Positions 8,300 to 16,980 of a stretch of 64,000 nt of DNA are shown here, piece by piece. This DNA comes from Mycobacterium sp. Its GTDB lineage: Bacteria; Actinomycetota; Actinomycetes; Mycobacteriales; Mycobacteriaceae. A program made the position numbers and the translations under genes. Position 1 is the first letter of the stretch. Every line of letters begins with the position of its first letter. The stretch covers positions 1 through 64,000 of the forward strand of contig RXJD01000016.1 of the NCBI GenBank assembly GCA_003987775.1, read 5' to 3'. The notes under the pieces are model-generated. The model was not told the origin of the DNA, made no database searches, and saw only the letters and a program-made list of their open reading frames with translations.

Positions 8300-9385
8300 C
8301 TAGTTGGGTGTGAAGAGTCCTTTTCCGGTGACTAACGGCAGGTCCAGCGTGCTCCTGATGCCGGGCGGCGCCGCGATCACATCCGGAATGGAATTGACGA
8401 TGCGGCCGGCGGCACCGGCGATCGCCGCATGGTTGTGATCACCCTTGCGGCTGGTGGGCACAATGTCCACGGCGTAAGACGGCTCCCCGGTGATCTCCAC
8501 CCGGTAGGAACCAGTTCCCGCCGCGGGCTGACGCAGGTCGGGGCGCAGATCGGGACGCAAACGGGTGATGTGCTCGATGACGATCGCCGGGCGGCCGTTG
8601 ACCATCCCACGGATCTCGAACTGCAGCACGGCCAGGGTGCCCTTCGCCACGCGCCCGACCGCGATGTCGAAGTCTTCGGGAGCGGGCTCACGCTGGTAAG
8701 ACTCGGTGATCTCGTCGACCTCGATGCCCAGGCCGGCCGCCAGCTGACGGATCGCCGTCCCCCACGCGATACTCAGCACGCCCGGCTGCAGCAACATCGG
8801 AATCTCGTCCAGCGGACGGGCGAACCCCATGTAGTGCATGACCTCGGCGCCGTTGTAACTCGCGTAATCGTGTATCTCCATGCACCGCACCGCTTCGATG
8901 CGCTGGCAGGTGCCGGCGAGCGCGAAGGGGATCAGGTCGTTGATGAAACCGGGGTCGACGCCGGTGATAAAGATACTCGAATTCCCTTGCTGTGCAGCAG
9001 CTTCCACGCGCCCGATGTACTTCTCCGGTATCACGCCCCACGGATACTGCAACAGCCCCGGCGAGGAACCCACGACATTGACACCGGCGGCCAGGATCCG
9101 CATCACGTCGGCCATGGCGTCGGGCAACCGGGTGTCGCCCATCGCGCAGTAGACGATGCAGTCGGGCTGCTCGGCGAGCAGCGCGTCGAGGTTGTTCACG
9201 GCCAGCACGCCGGTCTCGACGCCCGCGTCCAGACCGACCCCGCACAATTCGCCGGCGTCGCGTCCCACCTTCTCCGGCGTGGACACGCACACTCCGGTGA
9301 GTTCGAATGCCGGGTTGGTGATCAGCTGGGCCAGAGCGAGGCCGCCGACATTTCCGGTGCCCACATGGGCGACGCGAATCGCCAT
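8300..9385 (-). CDS. NAD(P)-binding DapB-like / amine dehydrogenase family protein
   Basis: 361 residues. N-terminal Rossmann motif IRVAHVGTGNVGGLALAQL, then VYCAMGDTR and GVNVVGSSPG, as in dihydrodipicolinate-reductase-like proteins (NAD(P)H-dependent amine dehydrogenase family, 2,4-diaminopentanoate dehydrogenase relatives; H37Rv Rv0926c is similar in size and start). The C-terminal part carries ITGVDPGFINDLIPF and a beta domain. The start at 9385 is set by GGAGGACACTC directly upstream; a longer in-frame reading would enter the divergent promoter. It heads the leftward SDR/FAD oxidase operon. True reaction unknown. Confidence 0.75.
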   Translation of the reverse strand: MAIRVAHVGTGNVGGLALAQLITNPAFELTGVCVSTPEKVGRDAGELCGVGLDAGVETGVLAVNNLDALLAEQPDCIVYCAMGDTRLPDAMADVMRILAAGVNVVGSSPGLLQYPWGVIPEKYIGRVEAAAQQGNSSIFITGVDPGFINDLIPFALAGTCQRIEAVRCMEIHDYASYNGAEVMHYMGFARPLDEIPMLLQPGVLSIAWGTAIRQLAAGLGIEVDEITESYQREPAPEDFDIAVGRVAKGTLAVLQFEIRGMVNGRPAIVIEHITRLRPDLRPDLRQPAAGTGSYRVEITGEPSYAVDIVPTSRKGDHNHAAIAGAAGRIVNSIPDVIAAPPGIRSTLDLPLVTGKGLFTPN

Positions 9386-9420
9386 GAGTGTCCTCCGTCC
9401 CCACAACGCTGTAGCTTTTC

Positions 9421-9434
9421 TAGACAGTAGTCCA
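9421..9434. promoter_or_regulatory. Candidate operator between divergent genes
   Basis: TAGAC-AGTA-GTCCA is a five-base-arm dyad with one mismatch, 36 bases upstream of the DapB-like start and 39 upstream of the hydrolase start. The position suits a regulator acting on both directions. Confidence 0.35.
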
Positions 9435-9460
9435 TAATTTTTCGCGCCTTTCGGCGGCAC

Positions 9461-9466
9461 TATTGT
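9461..9466 (+). promoter_or_regulatory. -10 hexamer, leaderless start of hydrolase
   Basis: TATTGT is followed by six bases and the ATG at 9473, the spacing expected if transcription begins at the start codon. No ribosome site lies between. Confidence 0.5.
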
Positions 9467-9472
9467 TGCGCT

Positions 9473-10369
9473 ATGCCGCCGCGCGAAGACGTCTCGTTCA
9501 CCTCCGGCTCAGACCGGATCAGCGCCTGGCTGTACCGACCCGAGATCCCGGGCCCGGTGCCACTGCTGGTGATGGCACACGGCCTGGGCGCGGTGCGCAC
9601 GATGCGACTCGACGCGTACGCCGAGCGGTTCGCCGCGGCCGGTTACGCCTGCCTGGTCTTCGACTACCGCAACTTCGGCGACAGCGAAGGCCGGCCGCGC
9701 CAGCTCCTCGACGTCAACCTGCAGCTCGCCGACTGGGCGGCGGCCGTCGACTTCGCGCGCACCCTGCCCGGAATAGATCCGGATCGAATTGCGCTGTGGG
9801 GCACATCTTTCGGGGGCGGCCACGTCATCGAGTCGGCGGCCCGGCTGCCCGGTGTCGCCGCGGCGGTGGCACAGTGCCCGTTCACCGACGGCCTGGCGTC
9901 CATCAAAGCGATCAACCCCGTGACCGCCGCCCGGGTCACCGCGCTGGCGATACGCGACCTGCTCGGTGCCCGCCGGGGCAAGCCTCCGGTCATGATTCCG
10001 ACCGCAGGCATGCCGGGCGAGGTCGCCGTGATGACCGCCCCCGATGCCTATTCGGGCTACCTGAGACTGGTGCCCGAGGGCGTGGAGTTACGCAACGAGA
10101 TCGCCGCCCGCATCGGGTTGAAGGTGCTTTTCTACCGGCCCGGCCGCAGCGCCGCCAAAATTCCGTGTCCAATCCTGTTCTGCGTGTGCCAAACCGATTC
10201 GGTCGCACCGGCGGGGCCGACGCTGCGTTATGCCGCCAGGGCACCGCGCGGCGAAGTCAAGATCTACCCCGAAGGCCATTTCGCCATCTATGTCGACGAT
10301 GCATTCGAGCGCGTGATCGCCGACCAGATCGCCTTTCTCGACAAACACCTGCAAACCGTCGGCAATTAA
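9473..10369 (+). CDS. Alpha/beta hydrolase (dienelactone-hydrolase-like)
   Basis: 298 residues. MAHGLGAVRT supplies the oxyanion region, the nucleophile elbow is LWGTSFGGGHV (Ser near residue 111), Asp is in CQTDSVAP and His in YPEGHFAIYV, giving a complete Ser-Asp-His triad. The N-terminus FTSGSDRISAWLYRP is typical of cytosolic mycobacterial alpha/beta hydrolases with a helical cap. No signal peptide. Probably an esterase or lipase of unknown substrate. Divergent from the DapB-like operon, 123 bases ahead of the first PE gene. Confidence 0.85.
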   Translation: MPPREDVSFTSGSDRISAWLYRPEIPGPVPLLVMAHGLGAVRTMRLDAYAERFAAAGYACLVFDYRNFGDSEGRPRQLLDVNLQLADWAAAVDFARTLPGIDPDRIALWGTSFGGGHVIESAARLPGVAAAVAQCPFTDGLASIKAINPVTAARVTALAIRDLLGARRGKPPVMIPTAGMPGEVAVMTAPDAYSGYLRLVPEGVELRNEIAARIGLKVLFYRPGRSAAKIPCPILFCVCQTDSVAPAGPTLRYAARAPRGEVKIYPEGHFAIYVDDAFERVIADQIAFLDKHLQTVGN

Positions 10370-10405
10370 CTGCCCGAAACGCCGGAATTCCCGCGCGCAC
10401 AGTTC

Positions 10406-10411
10406 TACTCT
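10406..10411 (+). promoter_or_regulatory. -10 hexamer for first PE-PPE gene
   Basis: TACTCT fits the mycobacterial TAnnnT consensus, with CGGAAT 17 bases upstream as a weak -35. It would give a leader of about 75 bases to the ATG at 10493. The same GTTCTACTCT decamer is found before the seventh PE-PPE gene (23968-23977). Confidence 0.45.
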
Positions 10412-10426
10412 CTGGTTCATACCTAA

Positions 10427-10444
10427 TACCCGCGGTTGCGGGTA
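10427..10444 (+). other. 5' leader hairpin
   Basis: TACCCGC-GGTT-GCGGGTA is a perfect seven-pair stem with a four-base loop, close to the expected 5' end of the mRNA. It could stabilise the transcript. Confidence 0.5.
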
Positions 10445-10492
10445 GTGCGCGCCGGGCCGGGACGGGGACCGGTCAATGGGAAGGACGGGGAG

Positions 10493-11926
10493 ATGTCGTA
10501 CCTGCTCACTGCCCCTGAGACACTCGCGGCGGCGGCGACCGACGTCGACGGGATCGCCGCGGCGATCCACGCCGCCAACGCCGCCGCGGCTGGTCGGACC
10601 TCAGGGCTGCTGGCTGCCGCAGGTGACGAAGTCTCGGCCGCGATCGCGGACCTGTTCAGCGCGTACGGCGACGAATACCAGGCGGTTATAAAGCAGGCCT
10701 CGCTGTTCCAGGATGAATTCACCAGAGCCCTGTCGAACGCCGCGAGCGCCTACACCCAGGCCGAAGCGCTGAACGGCGCGCTGCTCAACGGCATGCAGTC
10801 GCTGCTGACGCAACCCCCGACCGCCGCCGCGGCGGCGACGCTGACGCCCCCGATCACCGCACTGATCATGGGCGGCACCAACAATCCGATTCCCAACGCC
10901 AAATACCTCACCAATGTCTTCAACCGGTACATCAAGCCGCTGTACCCGGGGGCCAATCCCCTCGTGCTGCCAACTCCCGAGCAGTTCTGGCCCGTCACTC
11001 CGGACCTGGGCAATATGACGTACAACCAATCGGTCGCCAAAGGCGTGTCGATACTGAACAACGCGATCAATGCGCAGCTCGCCGCCGGCAATGACGTCAT
11101 CACGTTCGGCTACTCGCAGAGCGCCTCGATAGTCAACAACCAGATACTCAACCTGATGGCGGCCGGCTCACCGCACGTCAACGACCTGTCGTTCATTTTG
11201 GCCGCCGCCGGCAATAACCCCAATGGGGGCCTGCTGTCCCGCTTCCCCGGTTTCTACATTCCGTTCCTGGACGTGCCGTTCAATGGTGCGCTGCCGGCCG
11301 GCAACCCCTACGAGACCTATGTCTACACCGCGCAGTACGACGGCGTCGCGCACACTCCGCAATACCCGCTCAACATCCTCGCCGACATCAACGCCGTCAT
11401 GGGTTACTTCTACGTGCACGGCAATTACCCGTTGACCTCGGCGGCCGACATGGCGAATGCGGTTCTGTTGCCCACGTCGCCGGGGTACGCCGGCAACACG
11501 CAGTACTACATGTTCCTGACGCAGGACCTACCGCTTTTGCAGCCCATCCGGGATATTCCGTACGCCGGTCCGGTGCTGGCCGACCTCATACAGCCCCAGT
11601 TGCGAGTCATGGTCGACCTCGGGTACTCCGACTATGGATACGCCGATCTACCCACTCCGGCAGGGCTGATCAACATCCCCAACCCCTTCAATGTCGCCTA
11701 TTACCTGGCCAAGGGCACCTTGCTGGCGCCGTATGGTGCGGCGGTGGAGATAGGCGTGCAGGCCGGTCTGTGGGGACCCGAGTACTTCCCGAACGAGTAT
11801 CCCTGGGTTCCGTCGATCAACCCAGGGCTGAATTTCTACCTCGGCCCGCAGCTCAGCCAACCGCCGGTAACCGCACTGTCCCTGCTCAGCGGTACTCTCG
11901 GGGACGTGCTGGAAATCCTCGGCTGA
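10493..11926 (+). CDS. PE protein with PE-PPE hydrolase domain (PE4/PE3-like, copy 1)
   Basis: 477 residues. Residues 1-95 are a PE domain (MSYLLTAPETLAAAATDVDG; YTQAE is the YxxxE type VII secretion motif). A PE-PPE domain (PF08237) follows from about residue 120, with PNAKYLTN, the nucleophile FGYSQSAS (Ser208 in GxSxS), and YDGVAHTPQYPLNI then YVHGNYP, where the family places Asp and His. PE-PPE domains are serine alpha/beta hydrolases; PE16 (Rv1430) is a proven esterase. Likely exported by an ESX system to the cell envelope. A ribosome site (AAGGACGGGGAG) fixes the ATG. Pairs with copy 2, 54 bases downstream. Confidence 0.9.
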   Translation: MSYLLTAPETLAAAATDVDGIAAAIHAANAAAAGRTSGLLAAAGDEVSAAIADLFSAYGDEYQAVIKQASLFQDEFTRALSNAASAYTQAEALNGALLNGMQSLLTQPPTAAAAATLTPPITALIMGGTNNPIPNAKYLTNVFNRYIKPLYPGANPLVLPTPEQFWPVTPDLGNMTYNQSVAKGVSILNNAINAQLAAGNDVITFGYSQSASIVNNQILNLMAAGSPHVNDLSFILAAAGNNPNGGLLSRFPGFYIPFLDVPFNGALPAGNPYETYVYTAQYDGVAHTPQYPLNILADINAVMGYFYVHGNYPLTSAADMANAVLLPTSPGYAGNTQYYMFLTQDLPLLQPIRDIPYAGPVLADLIQPQLRVMVDLGYSDYGYADLPTPAGLINIPNPFNVAYYLAKGTLLAPYGAAVEIGVQAGLWGPEYFPNEYPWVPSINPGLNFYLGPQLSQPPVTALSLLSGTLGDVLEILG

Positions 11927-11980
11927 CCGGATCGCGCCGAACTTCCTGCCCGTCAAGCGGGCCCGTAGCAAGATCGCAGC

Positions 11981-13435
11981 ATGAACCTGTTGACCGCGCC
12001 CAGTTCTCTCGCGACGGCCGCTGCGGACCTGGGTCGCATCGGCACGACCGTGGAAAACGCTTGTTGCGCGGCGACCGTCCGGACCTCCGGGCTCATGCCG
12101 GCCGCCGGCGACGAGGTATCGGCGGCCATTGCCGGTGTGTTCAGCGCGCACGGGGACCAGTACCGCTGGGCCGCAAGCCGCGTTGCCAAGTTTCACAGCG
12201 AGTTCACCAGGGCCCTGGCTGACGCTGCCATCAATTACGTGCAGGCCGAGTGGCGCAACGCCGCCCTCCTGAGCAACGCGACCCAGGGCACCTCCGGCGT
12301 CGGAGCGGGCGCGCTGACCATCGCGCCGTCGCCGCTGCTGGCAAACCCGATCACGGCACTGATCATGAGTGGCACCAGCAATCCGACACCGTCGCTGAAG
12401 TACATCAACGAGATCAACACCAAATACATTCAGCCGTCTTTCGCGGGTGCGATCCCGCAAGGCCTTACGACGCCCGAGCAACTGTGGCCGTTGACGCCGA
12501 GAATTGGTGACCTGACGTTCAACCAATCGGTGGCCCAAGGCGTGACGATTCTCGACAACGCGATCAAAGCAGAACTGCTCGGCGGCAACGATGTGGTGGC
12601 GTTCGGTTTTTCACAGAGCGCGTCGATCGTCCACAACGAGATCGTCAACATGATGGCCGCGGGAGCGCCGCATCCCAACGATCTGGCCTTCATAATGATC
12701 GGCTCACCCAACAATCCCGGCGGCGGAATCCTCGCCCGCTTCCCCGGCTTCTACATCCCGGTCATGGATGTGTCGTTCACCGGTGCGACGCCCGCGAACA
12801 CTCCCTACGAGACGACCATCTACACAGCCCAGTACGACGGTGTCGCTCATGTTCCGCAGTACCCGCTAAACGTGCTGGCCGACCTCAACGCGATGATGGG
12901 CTACTTCTACGTGCACAACGTCTACCCGACGGTCACGCCGGCCGAATTGGCCAACGCGGTACCGTTGCCGACCTCACCGGGGTACACCGGCCACACCCAG
13001 TACTACATGCTCTTGACGCAGGATCTGCCCTTGGTGCAGCCCATCCGCGACATCCCCTACGTCGGTCCGCCGCTGGCCAATTTGATCCAACCGCAACTGC
13101 GGGTTCTGGTGGATCTGGGTTACGCCGACTACGGGGTGGGCGCCAACTACGCCGACATACCGACCCCGGCCGGATTGCTTTCGGTTCCCAACCCATTCAC
13201 CGTCTCCTACTACCTGCTCAAGGGAGCGGTGCAGGGACCGTACGGCGCTGTGGTGTCGATCGGCGAGGAAGTCGGTTTCTGGGGGCCGCAGTACTATCCC
13301 GACAGCTATCCGTGGGTGCCATCGGTCAATCCGGGCCTCAACGTCTTCATCGGCCAACCACAGGTGACCGCGCTGTCCTTGCTCAGCGGCGCGCTGGGGG
13401 ATGTCTTCCGCACCATCCCGCCGATCTTCAACTAA
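11981..13435 (+). CDS. PE protein with PE-PPE hydrolase domain (PE3/PE4-like, copy 2)
   Basis: 484 residues, closely parallel to copy 1 over the hydrolase domain (FGFSQSAS, Ser211; YDGVAHVPQYPLN; HNVYPTVTP; C-terminal VTALSLLSGALGDV). The PE domain is atypical: MNLLTAPSSLATAAADLG lacks the usual MSY/MSF start, and a CCAATVRTSGLMP segment puts two cysteines where PE proteins have alanines. YVQAE keeps the YxxxE motif. Only 54 bases follow copy 1, so the two are probably one transcript. The end converges with the TetR gene four bases away. Corresponds by position to one of Rv0159c/Rv0160c. Confidence 0.9.
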   Translation: MNLLTAPSSLATAAADLGRIGTTVENACCAATVRTSGLMPAAGDEVSAAIAGVFSAHGDQYRWAASRVAKFHSEFTRALADAAINYVQAEWRNAALLSNATQGTSGVGAGALTIAPSPLLANPITALIMSGTSNPTPSLKYINEINTKYIQPSFAGAIPQGLTTPEQLWPLTPRIGDLTFNQSVAQGVTILDNAIKAELLGGNDVVAFGFSQSASIVHNEIVNMMAAGAPHPNDLAFIMIGSPNNPGGGILARFPGFYIPVMDVSFTGATPANTPYETTIYTAQYDGVAHVPQYPLNVLADLNAMMGYFYVHNVYPTVTPAELANAVPLPTSPGYTGHTQYYMLLTQDLPLVQPIRDIPYVGPPLANLIQPQLRVLVDLGYADYGVGANYADIPTPAGLLSVPNPFTVSYYLLKGAVQGPYGAVVSIGEEVGFWGPQYYPDSYPWVPSVNPGLNVFIGQPQVTALSLLSGALGDVFRTIPPIFN

Positions 13436-13439
13436 CCCG

Positions 13440-14063
13440 TCAGGGTCCCAGCGGCGCGGTGGTGCGGATCGCCTCGTCGCGGATCAGTCCGCGCAGTAGC
13501 GCGGTGCTGAACTCCGCGGCGATCTCCTTGGCGGAGCGCCGGCCGCTCGGCCGCAGCCACCGGTAGCTGCCCAGGGTCATCCCGATATAGCCCAGCGCCA
13601 CCACGTGCGAGTCGCACTCGTAGAACTCGCCGCTGGCGATGCCCCGGTCGATCAGACCGTGCACGTGCTCGTAAACCTGCGCTTCCTTCTCGCGGACCTC
13701 GGCCACCTGCTCGGTAGTGAACCACTCGGTGATGTAGGGCTGCTCCTGGAAGTAGACGGCGGCGCGCTCGGGATTGCCCGCGATGCCGGTGAGCAGCCGG
13801 ACGGTGTACTGGTACAGCGCTTCGCGGGCGGTCCAGGACGGGTCGTCGTGGACGGCGGCCAGCGTCCCCTCGGCCGCCTGGCGGTAGATGTCGAACAGGA
13901 TCAGCGCTTTGCTCGCGTAGTAGTGGTAGACCGTGGCCTTGTTCAGCCCGATCACATCGGCGACGTCGTCCATCCGGGTGCCGTGGTAGCCGCGGGCGGC
14001 GAACAGCTTGGTGGCGACGGCCAGCAACTCCTCACGGCGGGTCAGGCCACTTCCGGATGCCAT
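13440..14063 (-). CDS. TetR family regulator (Rv0158-like)
   Basis: 207 residues. HTH: TRREELLAVATKLFAARGYHG and MDDVADVIGLNKATVYHYYA. The C-terminal domain (PERAAVYFQEQPYITEWFT; LGSYRWLRPSG) is the layout of KstR2/FadR-type TetR repressors that sense acyl-CoA. Position between the PE3-like gene and the fadE2 region matches H37Rv Rv0158. A CAACTAGTTG palindrome lies upstream (14129-14138). Likely regulates itself and nearby fatty-acid genes; targets unproven. Confidence 0.85.
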   Translation of the reverse strand: MASGSGLTRREELLAVATKLFAARGYHGTRMDDVADVIGLNKATVYHYYASKALILFDIYRQAAEGTLAAVHDDPSWTAREALYQYTVRLLTGIAGNPERAAVYFQEQPYITEWFTTEQVAEVREKEAQVYEHVHGLIDRGIASGEFYECDSHVVALGYIGMTLGSYRWLRPSGRRSAKEIAAEFSTALLRGLIRDEAIRTTAPLGP

Positions 14064-14128
14064 CTCTACTCACCCTCGTCACTGCCGGTATGGGGCCCGG
14101 ACGACCCCCTACACGACTGATTATCAAT

Positions 14129-14138
14129 CAACTAGTTG
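14129..14138. promoter_or_regulatory. Palindrome CAACTAGTTG, candidate TetR operator
   Basis: Perfect ten-base palindrome 65 bases upstream of the TetR start. A near copy, CCACTAGTTGG, occurs at 8298-8308 just upstream of the FabG3-like SDR gene (start at 8273). The pair could mark a small regulon of the Rv0158-like protein. Confidence 0.4.
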
Positions 14139-14184
14139 GACAGTTTAGGCAGGACCGCGCCTGTCGCAGCGACGCGGATAGGAC

Positions 14185-14190
14185 TAGACT
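14185..14190 (+). promoter_or_regulatory. -10 hexamer before 41-residue gene
   Basis: TAGACT matches TAnnnT, 50 bases before the ATG at 14241. No clear -35 is visible. Confidence 0.3.
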
Positions 14191-14240
14191 CGCGAAACAG
14201 ACGCAATGGGGGAGTCGATCAGCAGTCGAGAGGTGGAGTG

Positions 14241-14366
14241 ATGGACCCGAGTCCTGACTACGACGGAAGCGACGAGATCGAGTTTTTCTTCAGCTATCTC
14301 ACCTGGGGTCTGCGCGGCGTTGAGTCCGGAAACGGTTACCCGCCGCCCAGCTACCCGCCGGTCTAG
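14241..14366 (+). CDS. Small acidic/aromatic hypothetical protein, 41 residues
   Basis: The product starts MDPSPDYDGSDEIEFFFSYL and ends GYPPPSYPPV: an acidic start, an EIEFFFSYLTWGLRG hydrophobic-aromatic centre, and a Pro/Tyr tail. A strong ribosome site (AGAGGTGG) stands seven bases upstream of the ATG and a TAnnnT hexamer lies 50 bases before it, so it looks like a real gene too short for usual gene callers. Its position between the TetR and fadE2 genes matches the small H37Rv gene Rv0157A, but I cannot confirm identity. The centre is too short to be a normal membrane span. Function unknown. Confidence 0.6.
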   Translation: MDPSPDYDGSDEIEFFFSYLTWGLRGVESGNGYPPPSYPPV

Positions 14367-14373
14367 CCGCCGG

Positions 14374-14835
14374 TCACCACAGCGGAAAATCCACGCCATG
14401 CTCCGACGCGGGGCGTGGCCCCAATAGCCTGCGATCGGACTCGGCGATCGCGACATCATTGATGCTGGCTTCGCGGCGCGCCATCAGCCCGTCCGCGGTG
14501 AATTCCCACAACTCGTTGCCGTAACTGCGGTACCACTGACCATTCGCGTCGTGGCACTCGTATTGGAAACGCACCGCAATGCGGTTGTCCTGGAAACTCC
14601 ACAGCCCCTTGCGTAGCGAATAGTCGAGTTCGCGTTGCCACTTGCGGGTCAGGAAGGCGACGATCTGCGGCCGCCCGACAATGTGCTCGTCGCGGTTTCG
14701 CCACTGCGAGTCGACCGTGTAGGCCAGACTGACCCGCTCCGGATCGCAGGTGTTCCAGGCGTCTTCGGCGGCCTGAACTTTCTGCAGCGCCGTCTCGAGG
14801 GTGAACGGTGGAAACGGGGGGCGGGCTTGCGTCAT
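14374..14835 (-). CDS. DUF1348 family protein (NTF2/SnoaL-like fold)
   Basis: 153 residues with the DUF1348 hallmarks: [41 protein letters not shown], the W-rich [18 protein letters not shown] and [20 protein letters not shown], then GVDFPLW at the end. These proteins adopt the cone-shaped NTF2 fold; the biochemical role is unknown. The ATG at 14835 is 25 bases from the divergent fadE2 start, so the two promoters overlap. Its 3' end is seven bases from the stop of the 41-residue gene (convergent). Confidence 0.85.
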   Translation of the reverse strand: MTQARPPFPPFTLETALQKVQAAEDAWNTCDPERVSLAYTVDSQWRNRDEHIVGRPQIVAFLTRKWQRELDYSLRKGLWSFQDNRIAVRFQYECHDANGQWYRSYGNELWEFTADGLMARREASINDVAIAESDRRLLGPRPASEHGVDFPLW

Positions 14836-14846
14836 ACCGGGTGTCC

Positions 14847-14852
14847 TATCGT
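14847..14852 (+). promoter_or_regulatory. -10 hexamer, leaderless start of fadE2
   Basis: TATCGT is followed by seven bases (GGCGGTC) and the ATG at 14860. This matches mycobacterial leaderless promoters and supports that start over the in-frame ATG at 14872. Confidence 0.55.
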
Positions 14853-14859
14853 GGCGGTC

Positions 14860-16084
<1,225 letters not shown>

Positions 16085-16092
<8 letters not shown>

Positions 16093-16915
16093 AACATCGC
16101 GGGAACTGTCCGGCGCGTGGAACTTTCGCGACGTCTCGGATGCGACGGCCAGTCTCCGCCCGGGCCGGCTGTTCAGATCCAGCGAACTGAGCGGCCTGGA
16201 CGACGCCGGCCGGGCGGTGTTGCGCAGCTTGGGAATCACCGACGTCGCCGACCTGCGCTCCACCCGCGAGGTCACCCGGCGCGGCCCGGGCCGGGTGCCC
16301 GACGGCGTCGACATCCACCTGCTGCCGTTCCCCGATCTCGCCGACGACCAGTCGGGCACCGACGATGAAGCGCCGCACGAGAGCGCGTTCAAACGGTTGA
16401 TGACCGAGGGCGACGCCGACGACTCCGATGAGGCCATCGAAGCGAACGCGGTGCGCTACATGACCGAGGAGTACCGCGAATTCCCCACGCGCAACGGCGC
16501 CCAACGCGCGGTGCACCGGGTGTTCACGTTGCTGGCCGCCGGCCGGCCGGTTCTCACCCATTGCTTCGCCGGCAAGGACCGCACCGGTTTCGTGGTCGCG
16601 ACGGTCCTGGAAGCGGCCGGGCTGGATCGCGACGTCATCATCGACGATTACCTGCGCAGCAACGAAGCCGTACCGCAGCTGCGCCAGCAGATCACCGAGA
16701 TGATCGCGCAACGCTCAGACGTCGAACTGACGCCCGAGGTGATCACCTTCACCAAGGCCCGACTGTCCGACGGAGTTCTCGGCGTCCGTGCCGAATACCT
16801 ATGGGCGGCATGGCAAACGATCGACGAGTCGTTCGGATCGCTGGACGCCTACCTGCGCGACTCGGGCATCACCGAGACCGACGTGGCGCGGCTGCGGGAC
16901 GCACTCCTGGGCTGA
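16085..16915 (+). CDS. ptbB: Secreted phosphotyrosine phosphatase PtpB
   Basis: 276 residues, the same length as M. tuberculosis PtpB (Rv0153c). The active-site P-loop is [20 protein letters not shown] with the nucleophile Cys160, the residue number known for the M. tuberculosis enzyme, and Arg166 closing the CX5R motif. [20 protein letters not shown] is the N-terminal signature of the family. PtpB dephosphorylates phosphotyrosine, phosphoserine/threonine and phosphoinositides in the host cell. It has no classical signal peptide. GTG start; the first eight bases overlap fadE2, so translation is probably coupled. Confidence 0.93.
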
Positions 16916-16944
16916 ACGACGCGTCTATGAGTCAGGCCAAAGGC

Positions 16945-16973
16945 CAGACACCGTCCCCGAATCGCTCTACCCT
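16945..16973 (+). promoter_or_regulatory. Promoter of PE-PPE copy 3, leaderless
   Basis: CAGACA (16945-16950), 17-base spacer, TACCCT (16968-16973), then seven bases to the GTG at 16981. The spacing predicts an mRNA beginning at the start codon, consistent with the lack of a ribosome site. Confidence 0.55.
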
Positions 16974-16980
16974 CTCGTGA

